From positions 1,984,001 to 2,048,000 of the forward strand of contig NZ_WBJY01000001.1 of assembly GCF_008831085.1 (NCBI RefSeq): 64,000 nt of DNA, read 5' to 3'. Source of the DNA: Pseudoclavibacter endophyticus. Its GTDB lineage: Bacteria; Actinomycetota; Actinomycetes; Actinomycetales; Microbacteriaceae. The notes beneath the pieces are model-generated. The model did no database searches, was not told the origin of the DNA, and saw nothing but the letters and a program-made list of their open reading frames with translations. The translations under genes were made by a program, and so were the position numbers. Positions within the stretch are counted from its first letter, which is position 1. Every line of letters starts with the position of its first letter. Shown here piece by piece: positions 53,464 through 61,823 of the stretch.

Positions 53464-53507
53464 CCTCCCGTGTGTCGGCGGTGCCGGTGCACCCGCTACA
53501 CGGAAGG
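53464..53507 (-). promoter_or_regulatory. Anti-Shine-Dalgarno helix of the TPP-regulated ykoF leader
   Basis: In the leader RNA, CCUUCCGUGU (53,507-53,498) can pair over 10 bp, including one G-U, with ACACGGGAGG (53,473-53,464), which contains the ykoF RBS. Inside it, GUGC and GCAC can extend the helix. This predicts translational control by RBS masking. A separate hairpin CCACGA/TCGTGG lies at 53,511-53,525 and may be the competing structure. Confidence 0.6.
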
Positions 53508-53529
53508 ACGCCACGAGGGTCGTGGACGC

Positions 53530-53628
53530 GCCTGAGCTCGCTTCCTTCGCCGGCATGACCCGGATCAGGTTCAACGGTCGGAGTTCGAGTACTCCCTCTC
53601 AGCCCAGCTCACCGGGCTCCCGTGCAGT
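53530..53628 (-). ncRNA. TPP riboswitch (THI-box)
   Basis: The minus strand carries the hallmark sequences of the thiamine pyrophosphate aptamer in order: GGGAGCCC near the 5' end, GGGCTGAGAGGGAG, a variable arm, ACCGTTGAACCTGATCCGGG, TCATGCCGGCGAAGG, then AAGCGAGC. The aptamer lies about 75 nt upstream of ykoF. High TPP should fold it and switch off expression of the transporter. Confidence 0.93.
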
Positions 53629-53635
53629 GCCGGAC

Positions 53636-53641
53636 ACGTTA
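53636..53641 (-). promoter_or_regulatory. -10 element of the ykoFEDC operon
   Basis: TAACGT on the minus strand, 7-8 nt before the first aptamer base. TGTGAC lies 16 bp upstream as a weak -35. Confidence 0.5.
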
Positions 53642-53751
53642 GCACGGGCGCGACGCGGTCACAGGCGGCGGCGACGAGCTGACCGATCCCGTGGACGATT
53701 GCCCCACGGCCCACTCCTCGGACTCGTGTGCGCGACGCCCACCGAGATCGG

Positions 53752-54918
53752 TCACGCGGCGGCGGGCGCCGTGATGCGGCCCGCCGCGAGCGCCGCCCGG
53801 CGCCCGGCTCGTGTCGCGCCGAGCGTCGACGCGCTCGCACCGTAGCCGACCACGAAGAGGCCGGGCTCGCGCACGACCGTGACATCGTCTTCCCCGACGA
53901 GGAGGCCGCCGCCCGGCTCGCGCACGCGGAGCGGGGCGAGATGGCCGAGCGATGGGCGGAAGCCCGTCGCCCAGAGGATCGCGCCGACCTCCTCGTGCGA
54001 GCCGTCGGCGAAGTCGACCCCGCCCGAGGTGAGCTGCCGGATCGGCCCGCGCGAGACGAGCACGCCCCGCTCGATGCCCGCGCGGTAACGCGGCAACAGC
54101 GCGAGCCCGGTGTTCGAGACGACCGAACCCGACGGCAGGCCGCGATGCGTCTTAACCCGCACGCGCTCCTCGACGCCACGGCCCCACTCCGGATTGAACG
54201 ACGCGTCGATCCACTGGGGCGGCCGGCGCGTCGACCACACGGTGTCGACGCCGTGCGCTTCGAGCAGGAGCACGAACTGCACGGCCGACGCGCCTCCACC
54301 GACCACGAGCACCCGCTCGCCCATGAGCTCGTCGGGCGAGACGAAGTCTCGCGTCGTGAGCTGACGCCCCTCGAATCGTCCTGGGTGCGACGGGACGAAC
54401 GGGCTGTCCCACGTCCCGGTCGCACTGATGACCACGTCGGTCGAGATGACGATCACGGCGTCCCGCTCCGACCCGAGCGTCACTCCCCCGGCGCCGTCGG
54501 CGGTCGACCCCCCGGACACGGCTCCGCCCTCGCCGCGGGACACGCCCCGGACGAGAAAACCGCCGCCCTCACGCCGTTCGACGGCCGTCACGCGCACGGG
54601 CCGGCGGACGCGGAGTCCCTCGCGCGCCTCGTAGTCGCCGTAGTAGCGCTTGACGACCTCGCGCGCGGGCTCGGACGGATCGACCTCGCCGACCGGGAAA
54701 CCCGGCAGATCGTGGATGCCGTGCGCGTCATCGAAGGTGAGCGCGTCCCACCGGTGGCTCCATGCACCGCCCGGTGTCGGGTTGGCGTCGAGGATCTCGA
54801 GGTCGACACCGGGTGTGAAACCGCGGCGCCGCAGGTGGTGCGCCGCGGCGAGCCCCGCCTGGCCGGCGCCGATGACGACGGCGCGCCGCACGGGCTCGGC
54901 GGATGCGACGGTGGTCAT
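53752..54918 (-). CDS. FAD-dependent monooxygenase/oxidoreductase (flavin-containing monooxygenase-like)
   Basis: 388 residues. AVVIGAGQAGLAAAHHLRRRG binds FAD and VLVVGGGASAVQFVLLLE binds NADPH. ATGTWDSPFVPSHPG and LWATGFRPSLGHLAPL complete the pattern for class B flavoprotein monooxygenases. The FMO-fingerprint FxGxxxHxxx appears as PGRFEGRQL, so it is a distant member, and reductive or disulfide chemistry is possible. It starts 14 bp after the LLM gene stop, forming a two-gene operon. Substrate unknown. Confidence 0.88.
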   Translation of the reverse strand: MTTVASAEPVRRAVVIGAGQAGLAAAHHLRRRGFTPGVDLEILDANPTPGGAWSHRWDALTFDDAHGIHDLPGFPVGEVDPSEPAREVVKRYYGDYEAREGLRVRRPVRVTAVERREGGGFLVRGVSRGEGGAVSGGSTADGAGGVTLGSERDAVIVISTDVVISATGTWDSPFVPSHPGRFEGRQLTTRDFVSPDELMGERVLVVGGGASAVQFVLLLEAHGVDTVWSTRRPPQWIDASFNPEWGRGVEERVRVKTHRGLPSGSVVSNTGLALLPRYRAGIERGVLVSRGPIRQLTSGGVDFADGSHEEVGAILWATGFRPSLGHLAPLRVREPGGGLLVGEDDVTVVREPGLFVVGYGASASTLGATRAGRRAALAAGRITAPAAA

Positions 54919-54932
54919 TCTCGCTCGTCCGC

Positions 54933-56186
54933 TCAGTCCCCGGCGCTCGCAGCGCCCGCCTCCGGGTCGGCGCCCTCAGCGCCCGTCCGCGCAGCTCCCG
55001 CCGACTCCGCCTCGCGCGCCGCCCGCACCTCGTCGGTGTCGAGGTAGGGCGAGCCGCCCGTCACGTTGTCGCCGCGGTTGGCCTGCGGCCGCGGCTGGCG
55101 GGGAGTCGTGTCGCCGTACTTGGCGCGCACGAGGCGCTCGTGCGTCGGCGCGGGCGCCGACTCGGGGTCGCGCCGCGACTCGAGCTCCTTGCGCACGACC
55201 GGCACCACCTCGCCGCCGAGCAGTTCGAGCTGATCGAGCACGATGCCGAGGGGCAGGCCCGCGTGGTCTTGCAGGAACAGCTGGCGCTGGTAGTCGCCGA
55301 ACGCATCGTGGTAGGTCAGGATCTTGTCGATCACCTCTTGCACGCTGCCGACGGCGAGGGGCGTCTGGCTGCTGAACTGCTCGAGCGACGGCCCGTGGCC
55401 GTACACGGGGGCCTCGTCGAAGTAGGGGCGGAACTCCCGGTAGGCGTCCTGCGAGTTGCGCGCGATGTGGGTCTGCCCGCCGAGCCCGACGATCGCCTGT
55501 TTCGCGGTGCCGTGACCGTGGTGCTCGAACCGCTGCCGGTAGAACTCGATCAGGCGCAGGGAGTGCTGCGTGGGCCAGAAGATGTGGTTGGCGAAGAACC
55601 CGTTGCCGTAGTAGGCGGCCTGCTCGGCGATCTCGGGCGTGCGGATCGACCCGTGCCACACGAACGGCGGCACGTCGTCGAGCGGGCGCGGCGTCGAGGT
55701 GAATCCCTGCAGTGGCGAGCGGAACCTCCCCTCCCAGTCGACGACGTCCTCACGCCAGAGCCGGTGCAGCAGGTCGTAATTCTCGATCGCGAGCGGCAGA
55801 CCCTGGCGGATGTCCTGCCCGAACCAGGGGTAGACGGGCGCCGTGTTGCCGCGGCCGAGCATGAGGTCCATGCGCCCCTTCGACACGTGCTGCAGCATCG
55901 CGTACTCCTCCGCGATGCGTACCGGGTCGTTGGTCGTGATGAGGGTCGTCGAGGTCGTCACAATGAGCCGCGACGTGCTCGCGGCGATCGCCGCAAGCAG
56001 GGTCGTGGGTGATGACGAGAAGAACGGCGGGTTGTGGTGCTCGCCGATCGCGAAGACGTCGAGGCCGACCTCTTCCGTCTTCTTGGCGATCTGGATGACG
56101 GCGTCGATGCGCTCCGCCTCGCTCGGCGTCTCGCCGGTGACGGGGTTGCGGGTGACGTCGCTCACGGACATGAGGCCGAACTGCAT
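54933..56186 (-). CDS. LLM-class flavin-dependent oxidoreductase
   Basis: 417 residues, ATG 56,186 with AGGAA 8 nt upstream; an in-frame ATG 72 bp earlier lies in the palindromic promoter region. GEHHNPPFFSSSP, LIVTTSTTLITTNDPVR, LQHVSKGRMDLMLGRGNT and PPFVWHGSIRTPEIAEQAAYYG are typical of bacterial-luciferase-like oxidoreductases of the CE1758 type. It uses FMN or F420; which one is not decidable. A 60-residue Ala/Gly/Glu-rich C-terminal tail is unusual. It is followed by the flavoprotein gene. Confidence 0.88.
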   Translation of the reverse strand: MQFGLMSVSDVTRNPVTGETPSEAERIDAVIQIAKKTEEVGLDVFAIGEHHNPPFFSSSPTTLLAAIAASTSRLIVTTSTTLITTNDPVRIAEEYAMLQHVSKGRMDLMLGRGNTAPVYPWFGQDIRQGLPLAIENYDLLHRLWREDVVDWEGRFRSPLQGFTSTPRPLDDVPPFVWHGSIRTPEIAEQAAYYGNGFFANHIFWPTQHSLRLIEFYRQRFEHHGHGTAKQAIVGLGGQTHIARNSQDAYREFRPYFDEAPVYGHGPSLEQFSSQTPLAVGSVQEVIDKILTYHDAFGDYQRQLFLQDHAGLPLGIVLDQLELLGGEVVPVVRKELESRRDPESAPAPTHERLVRAKYGDTTPRQPRPQANRGDNVTGGSPYLDTDEVRAAREAESAGAARTGAEGADPEAGAASAGD

Positions 56187-56251
56187 GGGCTGCTTCCTAA
56201 CGTGCGGGTGCTGCGGCGAGCGTGCTGAGGGCGTTCGCAGGGACGGTATCA

Positions 56252-56280
56252 CGTTCATGCGTATGCATAGATAGTGAACG
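56252..56280. promoter_or_regulatory. Inverted repeat upstream of the flavin-oxidoreductase operon
   Basis: CGTTCA (56,252-56,257) and TGAACG (56,275-56,280) form an inverted repeat with a 17-bp spacer. The palindrome TATGCATA (56,262-56,269) sits at almost the same centre. The segment is AT-rich for this genome and lies 66 bp before the LLM start. It is a good operator candidate, perhaps for the WYL regulator encoded immediately upstream. Confidence 0.45.
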
Positions 56281-56327
56281 CTCGAAGACGCCGGTTATTC
56301 CCGGGATGCAGCGGGACACCGAACGGG

Positions 56328-57290
56328 TCACGAAACGGCGGCGAGCATCCGCTCGAGCGCCTCACGCATCTCATCCGGGCCGCCCGCGCCGAACTCGACC
56401 CTGTAGGTGACCCCCTCCGGCACCCAGGAGCACGCGTACATGACGTCGCGCCAGTCGTGCCCGCCGGCCCGCCACCGCGTGCGCTGCTCACCCTCAGCGA
56501 CCGCCCCCTGCGCCCACGGCCCGAACGCCTCGCGCACCCGGTCGAGCGGCAGATCGATCACGATCTCGGCCGCCGCGGGAGTACGCAAGTAGCCGCGCGC
56601 GGCGAGCACGCGCGCCTCGATCTCCTCGGGGCTGATGGGGCGCGGCTCGAACAGCACGCGCGTGTGCTCCACGCGCTCGAGCCGGTCAACGCGGAAGGTG
56701 CGCCAGTCGGCGCGATCGAGATCCCACGCCAGGAGATACCAGTGTCGATCGGCGGGCACGAGCGCGTGGGGATCGACCCGGCGCCGCGTCGCCGCTCCGG
56801 ACGCCGCCGTGTAGGCGAAACGGACACGCTCATGATCACGACACGCGAGCGCGAGTTCGCCGATCACCTCACTCGAGACCGCTGCGCCGGCCTGGATGCC
56901 GGCGGGCAGGACCGCGTCGGCCAGCGCGTTCACGCGGCGTCGCAGGGGCGAGGGGAGGACTCGCTCGAGCTTCGCGAGTGCGGTGAGCGTCGTCTCGGCA
57001 CCACTGACGAGCCGACCGGATGCGGCGATGCGCAGCCCGATCGCCATCGCGATGGCCTCCTCATCGGTGAGGAGCAGTGGCGGCACGGCCGCGCCCGCTT
57101 CGAGGCGGTAGCCACCGGCCGAGCCGGGTGACGACTCGATGCGATACCCGAGCTCACGCAGCCGCTCGACATCGCGACGCACAGTTCGCTCGGTCACCCT
57201 GAGCCGCTCCGCGAGCTCCGGACCCGGCCAGTGTCGGTGGGTCTGCAGCAGGTTCAGCAATTCGAGCGCACGGGCCGTCGTATCGGACAT
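56328..57290 (-). CDS. WYL-domain transcriptional regulator (YafY/DeoR-like)
   Basis: 320 residues. The N-terminal winged helix reads RALELLNLLQTHRHWPGPEL and VTERTVRRDVERLRELGY. GGYRLEAGAAVPPLLLTDEEA leads to the middle domain. The WYL domain (about 140-250) has HWYLLAWDLDRADWRTFRVD with the WYL-like core, and a WCX-type C-terminal domain follows. WYL proteins bind small ligands or nucleic acid to control target promoters. ATG 57,290 has GAATCT 6 nt upstream, a weak leaderless match. The flavin-oxidoreductase genes downstream are likely targets. Confidence 0.9.
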   Translation of the reverse strand: MSDTTARALELLNLLQTHRHWPGPELAERLRVTERTVRRDVERLRELGYRIESSPGSAGGYRLEAGAAVPPLLLTDEEAIAMAIGLRIAASGRLVSGAETTLTALAKLERVLPSPLRRRVNALADAVLPAGIQAGAAVSSEVIGELALACRDHERVRFAYTAASGAATRRRVDPHALVPADRHWYLLAWDLDRADWRTFRVDRLERVEHTRVLFEPRPISPEEIEARVLAARGYLRTPAAAEIVIDLPLDRVREAFGPWAQGAVAEGEQRTRWRAGGHDWRDVMYACSWVPEGVTYRVEFGAGGPDEMREALERMLAAVS

Positions 57291-57721
57291 GGCACCAGAT
57301 TCTTCCGCAATACGGTCAGTATCCGTCCGCGATCGGTGGCTTCACCGTGTCGGAACGGCAGCGCAGTCCGGTGACGCGCGGAGGCACCGCGATTCATGTG
57401 TACATATTCGAGCGCGATGCGTTAGGCTTCGAGAGATTCCAAACTCGACGGCCGCGTCTAACGCCGGCCAAACGAACCGCACGCGACAGGCAGCACCTCT
57501 GCTGCCGCTCGTCGCCCGATAGGCCAGCGCGACACTTCGCGCCTCACGACATTCCGACCGACCGCCGATGACGGCGGCGGTCGAGACGAACGAAACGAAG
57601 ACTGATCTTTCTCGCACTTCCCGCTGTACGGCCGAAATCCCCAGCACGACCGAAAACCACCGCCCGCCCGGCCGATTATCGACCGTGCGGCCCTCTCTCG
57701 TGGCGCCAAGCCGCCCCAGAC
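57291..57721. other. Intergenic stretch with no gene recognised
   Basis: About 430 bp between the WYL and cspA regions with lower GC than the neighbours in places (for example near 57,395-57,445). Short open frames on both strands lack RBS and coding composition. It probably holds the WYL and cspA promoters. Nothing else can be supported. Confidence 0.5.
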
Positions 57722-58069
57722 GTGCACGTCGCCACCATCGACGGCGAATTCGCCGGCCATGTCGTCGGCCCCGCCGACACTCGCCGCTTCGCCGCATTCG
57801 GCCCGCAGGGACAGCGCCTCGGCAGCTTCGCCGAGCTCGACGCGTCCCGCGACGAACTGCTGCGCCACCACGTCGCCGCGAGCTCAGCCGCTGCGTTCGC
57901 GTCGACCGACGCGGGCCCGTCGTCGCTGCCCGGCTGCGTGTGCGCGGCGACCACGCGCCCGGCTCCTGCTCTCCGCGAGCAGCAGCCGCGCCTCAAGACC
58001 CCGCGTCGGCGTCGCCGATGCGGTCACCCGGATCACGCCCGTGGTCCACAACACCGAAGGAATGACGAT
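57722..58069 (+). pseudogene. Open frame upstream of cspA, possibly a decayed small gene
   Basis: From GTG 57,722 a frame stays open into cspA. The first about 55 residues look protein-like ([20 protein letters not shown], then [17 protein letters not shown]), while the rest turns Arg/Pro-rich. There is a strong RBS directly before cspA's own ATG, so a fusion is unlikely. It may be a small gene whose 3' end has decayed. Low certainty. Confidence 0.25.
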
Positions 58070-58273
58070 ATGGCCACTGGCACCGTCAAATGGTTCAACT
58101 CCGAAAAAGGCTACGGCTTCATCGCACCCGATGACGGCTCTGACGACGTGTTCGCGCACTTCAGCGCGATCGACGGCTCGGGGCACCGCAATCTCGAAGA
58201 GAACCAGCGCGTCGAGTTCGACACCGAGCGCGGACAGAAGGGCCTGCAGGCCGCGAACATTCGCGCGATCTAA
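58070..58273 (+). CDS. cspA: Cold-shock protein (CspA family)
   Basis: 67 residues, ATG 58,070 with AAGGA 8 nt upstream. The single OB-fold has RNP1 KGYGFIAP and RNP2 DVFAHFSAI, with GTVKWFNSE at the N-terminus. It binds single-stranded RNA or DNA and melts secondary structure, acting as an RNA chaperone in the cytoplasm. It stands alone. The upstream 350 bp could hold a long 5' leader, as is usual for cold-shock genes, but no cold-box was identified. Confidence 0.96.
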   Translation: MATGTVKWFNSEKGYGFIAPDDGSDDVFAHFSAIDGSGHRNLEENQRVEFDTERGQKGLQAANIRAI

Positions 58274-58684
58274 GCAGCCCTCGGCCTCGCGGGCGCCCCA
58301 AGACGGCCCCGCGAACTACGCCGGTGCCGCGACGCGACGACAATCGTCGACGTCGCCGCGCCGGCGTTCGCCGTTTTGCCCCGGCTCTTCCGGGTCGGTC
58401 ATGCCTTCGCCTCGTTTGACAGGTCTCCTAAGGACTTCACTCAGCCGGGGCGGCTAACCTGAACGCAGCGAACGGCGACTTGCCTCGAGCTTGACCAGGT
58501 AGTAGGCAACAATCTCCAGGACGCCGAAGCGTACGGATTCGCCACTGCCGATGAACACACAAGGGCAGTACTCATTACTTCTTCGAACGCCCCCTCGATC
58601 TCGAATAACCACGAGCGCTCGGAACGCGAAGCGCTCTCGACCCGCAACGATCGCCGAGGCACGGCTCCGTCCGGCCTCGGACCC
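58274..58684. other. Intergenic stretch between cspA and desaturase
   Basis: About 410 bp with no convincing gene. TTGACA at 58,416-58,421 is a consensus -35, but no good -10 sits 16-18 bp on; TAACCT at 58,455-58,460 is 33 bp away. From 58,463 the desaturase frame is open upstream of its GTG without any ATG, GTG or TTG codon, so it is not an extension with a normal start. Confidence 0.5.
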
Positions 58685-59746
58685 GTGCGGACCACCTACG
58701 CCGGCACCGACGAGATTCCTCGTTTGGCCAATGCGTACACATCCGTCGCGCAGGTCGTGCGCGAATCCGGCCTCATGCGTCGCGCCCGTGGCTTCTACCT
58801 CGGGGTCGGCATCGTGCTCACGCTCGCGCTGGGCGGCATCGGCGCCGGCTTCGTGCTGCTGGGCGACAGCTGGCTGCAACTTCTCATGGCCGCCGCGCTC
58901 GGCATCGTCTTCACGCAGGCCGCGTTTCTGGCGCACGAGGCGTCGCACGGGCAGATCATGGCCACAGGGCCTGCCAACAAGCGACTCGCGCGAATCCTCG
59001 GCGGCGTGATCGGCATGAGCATGTCGTGGTGGGACGACAAGCACAACGCGCACCACCGCAATCCGAACCGCGTTGGCCGCGACCCCGATATCGAGGTCGA
59101 CACGATCTCGTTCCTCGCCGAAGACGCGGCGCGCTCGAAGGGCCTGCTCGCCGTGATCACGCGGCGCCAGGGCTGGCTGTTCTTCCCTCTGTTGATGTTC
59201 GAGGGGCTCAACCTGCACTTCCTGAGCATCAAGCACCTCGTGTCCCGTGAGCCGCGGCCCGGCCGGTGGATCGAGCTCGGGCTCATCGCCGCGCACTTCG
59301 CGATCCTGCTCATCCCCGTCTTCCTCATGCTGCCGCTCGGCATGGCCTTCGCCTTCATCGGCGTGCAGATGGCCGTGTTCGGCGTGTACATGGGCGCCTC
59401 ATTCGCCCCCAACCACAAGGGCATGCCCATCATCGCGCCCGACGCCAAGCTCGACTTCTTCTCGAAGCAGGTGCGCACGTCGCGCAACATCTCGGGAGGC
59501 TGGTGGGCCACCGCAATGTACGGCGGGCTCAATCACCAGGTCGAGCATCACCTCTTCCCGGCTATGGCCCGGCCTCACCTCGCGCGCGCCAGAGAGATTG
59601 TGCGCGACTACTGCCAGAGCAACAACGTGCCGTACACCGAGACGACGGTGCTGCAGTCATACGCCATCGTGATCCGCTACCTCAACGAGGTGGGGCTCTC
59701 CGCCCGCGATCCGTGGGCATGTCCCATGTCGGCCCAGCTGCGCTAG
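58685..59746 (+). CDS. Membrane fatty acid desaturase (acyl-CoA/linoleoyl-CoA type)
   Basis: 353 residues. The three histidine boxes that hold the di-iron centre are present: HEASH, HNAHH and HQVEHH. Four membrane helices in two pairs flank them (LTLALGGIGAGFVLLG, LGLIAAHFAILLIPVFLM and others). HQVEHHLFP marks the front-end (Delta-6-like) subgroup. It inserts a double bond in acyl chains to adjust membrane fluidity, fitting the cold-shock gene upstream. GTG 58,685 is the only start codon before the conserved TTYAGTDEI; no RBS is visible. Confidence 0.9.
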   Translation: MRTTYAGTDEIPRLANAYTSVAQVVRESGLMRRARGFYLGVGIVLTLALGGIGAGFVLLGDSWLQLLMAAALGIVFTQAAFLAHEASHGQIMATGPANKRLARILGGVIGMSMSWWDDKHNAHHRNPNRVGRDPDIEVDTISFLAEDAARSKGLLAVITRRQGWLFFPLLMFEGLNLHFLSIKHLVSREPRPGRWIELGLIAAHFAILLIPVFLMLPLGMAFAFIGVQMAVFGVYMGASFAPNHKGMPIIAPDAKLDFFSKQVRTSRNISGGWWATAMYGGLNHQVEHHLFPAMARPHLARAREIVRDYCQSNNVPYTETTVLQSYAIVIRYLNEVGLSARDPWACPMSAQLR

Positions 59747-59771
59747 CCGCGGAGGTCGGCCCGATGCGCGG

Positions 59772-59991
59772 AGATCGCCGAAGGCCGTCAGCACCAGGAT
59801 GCGCGTGGCGGCGAGCGTTGCATCCGCTCTGATCGCGTGGGTCGCCTCGATACCGCTGTCGTCCGGCATCCGGAGGTCCATGAGCACGACGTCGGGACGA
59901 TGTTTCCCGGCTGGCGCGACCGCTTCGCGGCCCGTGCGAGCCTCCGCGACGACCCGCACTGCATCGTCGTTCAGTACGAGCGCCCGGGTCC
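59772..59991 (-). pseudogene. Remnant of a response-regulator receiver domain
   Basis: The minus-strand frame includes LNDDAVRVVAEARTGREAVA, then HRPDVVLMDLRMPDDSGIEA and ATRILVLTAFGD, a clear NarL-type receiver core with phosphorylatable Asp in VLMD. The first strand with its acidic pair is missing or fused by a deletion, and there is no beta5-alpha5 or HTH domain. No start codon with RBS precedes it. It is a relic left next to the desaturase gene. Confidence 0.7.
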
Positions 59992-60096
59992 CCGGAGAGC
60001 CCGGCCGTGACGCGCTTCCCCCGTTGCCAGCCCAGCCGCCACGCTGAGGCCGCGGGTTCGGCCTGGCCCTGTTGACGGTGCCTGACCGTACATCGA

Positions 60097-60296
60097 GTGC
60101 TGTGGGGCGTCGCGTTTGCGGGAATCGGGCCCCGCCTGGGCGGCAACCTGGCCGGTCTCGACCCCGCGACTCACGCCGTCAACATGCCCACGCTCGCGCG
60201 GATCTCCCACCCTCTTCACGGGCGTGGTCGTCTGCGCGATCACGGGCCTGATCGCGTGGGGTTTTCCTGGCCTCGCCCGGCCCGACGCACGGTAAC
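60097..60296 (+). pseudogene. Frameshifted C-terminal remnant of a membrane protein
   Basis: The frame from 60,097 reads VLWGVAFAGIGPRLGGNLAG then LDPATHAVNMPTLARI, after which the coding signal moves to another frame as TLFTGVVVCAITGLIAWGF and ends at TAA near 60,296. The split helix and absence of a start or RBS point to a decayed gene with a frameshift around 60,205-60,216. The family is not recognised. Confidence 0.55.
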
Positions 60297-60345
60297 GGAT
60301 GCGGGGCGCGGCCGAGCGCTGGGCGCCGACCGGCCCGCGCACCAC

Positions 60346-61680
60346 CTACGCGCGCGCGTCGGTCATCGCCGGCACCGCCACCTCGTCGTCATCGAAGCTG
60401 CGCATCGCTCCGTTCCGGACGAAGAGGATCGCCACGAAGCTCACCAGCCCGATCACCGCCATGTACGTCGCGATCGACATGGACGTTCCCGACCACTCGA
60501 GGAGCGCCGTGGCGACGAGCGGCGCGATGGCCCCGCCAAGGATCGATCCGACCTGGTACGCGGTCGATGCCCCGCTGTAGCGCACGCTCGACGGGAAGAG
60601 CGACGCGACCAGCGCGGCCTGGGGCCCCGCCATGCCGCCGACGGCCGTCGTCGCCAGCAGGAACGCGACCAGGATGAGGCCAGGGCTCCCCGTGTCGACG
60701 AGCCAGAAGAAGGGGAAGGCCGTGACGATCACGAGGAGGGCGCCACCCGCGAAGACCGGTTTCCGGCCGATCTTGTCGGCGAGTTGCGCCGAAAGCCCGA
60801 TCACGATCGTCCACCACGCGGCGCCGCCGACGACCAGCCACAGCATGGTCAGTTGCGGCAGCTCGAGCTGCGTCGTGCCGTAGGTGATCATGTACACGAG
60901 CACGAGGTAGCCGAGCGCCGGGGCCGCAATCGAGGCGAACGAGGCAAGAATCAGCGGCTTCCAGTGACGCGCCAGCATCTCCAGCAACGGGAAGCGCTTG
61001 ACCGCCTGCGTGTCCCGCAGCTTGGCGAACGTCGGGCTCTCCGTCACCCTGAGCCGGATCACGAGCCCGACGACGACGAGCAGCGCGCTCACGAGGAACG
61101 GCAGTCGCCAGCCCCACGCGGCGAAGGCGTCCGGCTCGATGACGTTGAGCACCAGGATGAAGGCCAGGTTCGACAGGATGATGCCGAGCGGCACCCCCAT
61201 CTGCACGAGCGACCCGTAGAAGGTGCGCTTGGCTCGTGGCGCGTGCTCGACGGTCATCAGCACCGCCCCGCCCCACTCCCCGCCGACGCCGAAGCCCTGC
61301 ACGAGGCGGAGAAAGACGAGCAGAATCGGCGCGAGCACGCCGATGGCCTCATAGTTCGGTAGCAGGCCGATGCCGACGGTGCCGACGCCCATCAGGAGCA
61401 CCGACAGGACGAGCATCGACTTGCGGCCGACCCGGTCACCGAAGTGCCCCATGACGAGACCGCCGATCGGCCGGGCGATGAACCCGACGGCGAAGGTCGC
61501 GAACGAGGCGAGCAGGCCCGTAACGGGGTCCTCCGACGGGAAGAACTGCGGCGCGAAGACGAGCGCTGCCGCGGCGGCGTAAATGAAGTAGTCGTACCAC
61601 TCGATCGTCGTGCCGAGGGTGCTGGTGAAGGCGACCCTGCGCTGCATCGATCTCGTGACCACGGGGGGTTCGTGTGACAT
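60346..61680 (-). CDS. MFS transporter, metabolite:H+ symporter (MHS) type
   Basis: 444 residues, ATG 61,680 with GAGGAGA 7 nt upstream. The N-terminus TLGTTIEWYDYFIYAAAAAL is typical of the MHS subfamily (ShiA, ProP, citrate and alpha-ketoglutarate carriers). GHFGDRVGRKSML is the loop 2-3 signature and VQGFGVGGEWGGAVLM lies in helix 4-5. Twelve helices predicted. It imports a carboxylate, probably an aromatic acid or related compound given the flavoprotein gene upstream and LysR control. The substrate is inferred. Confidence 0.9.
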   Translation of the reverse strand: MSHEPPVVTRSMQRRVAFTSTLGTTIEWYDYFIYAAAAALVFAPQFFPSEDPVTGLLASFATFAVGFIARPIGGLVMGHFGDRVGRKSMLVLSVLLMGVGTVGIGLLPNYEAIGVLAPILLVFLRLVQGFGVGGEWGGAVLMTVEHAPRAKRTFYGSLVQMGVPLGIILSNLAFILVLNVIEPDAFAAWGWRLPFLVSALLVVVGLVIRLRVTESPTFAKLRDTQAVKRFPLLEMLARHWKPLILASFASIAAPALGYLVLVYMITYGTTQLELPQLTMLWLVVGGAAWWTIVIGLSAQLADKIGRKPVFAGGALLVIVTAFPFFWLVDTGSPGLILVAFLLATTAVGGMAGPQAALVASLFPSSVRYSGASTAYQVGSILGGAIAPLVATALLEWSGTSMSIATYMAVIGLVSFVAILFVRNGAMRSFDDDEVAVPAMTDARA

Positions 61681-61823
61681 GTCGATTCTCCTCATTGAGC
61701 ATCGGTTTCGGCGTTGCCGCCGTCGGTGTGCGCGGGTCGCGCACGTTGCAGACCCGCGGGGGTGCGGGCCGGATGCATGACCGCTGCCTTGCGGCTCGCG
61801 CATCCGGCCCCGGTGGATGCGAT

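Noticed and set aside
57458..57871. Minus-strand 137-codon frame upstream of cspA
   Set aside because: No homology recognised, no RBS, and it overlaps the promoter region and the better-looking plus-strand frame.
58463..58684. N-terminal extension of the desaturase
   Set aside because: The frame is open but contains no ATG, GTG or TTG codon, so normal initiation is impossible.
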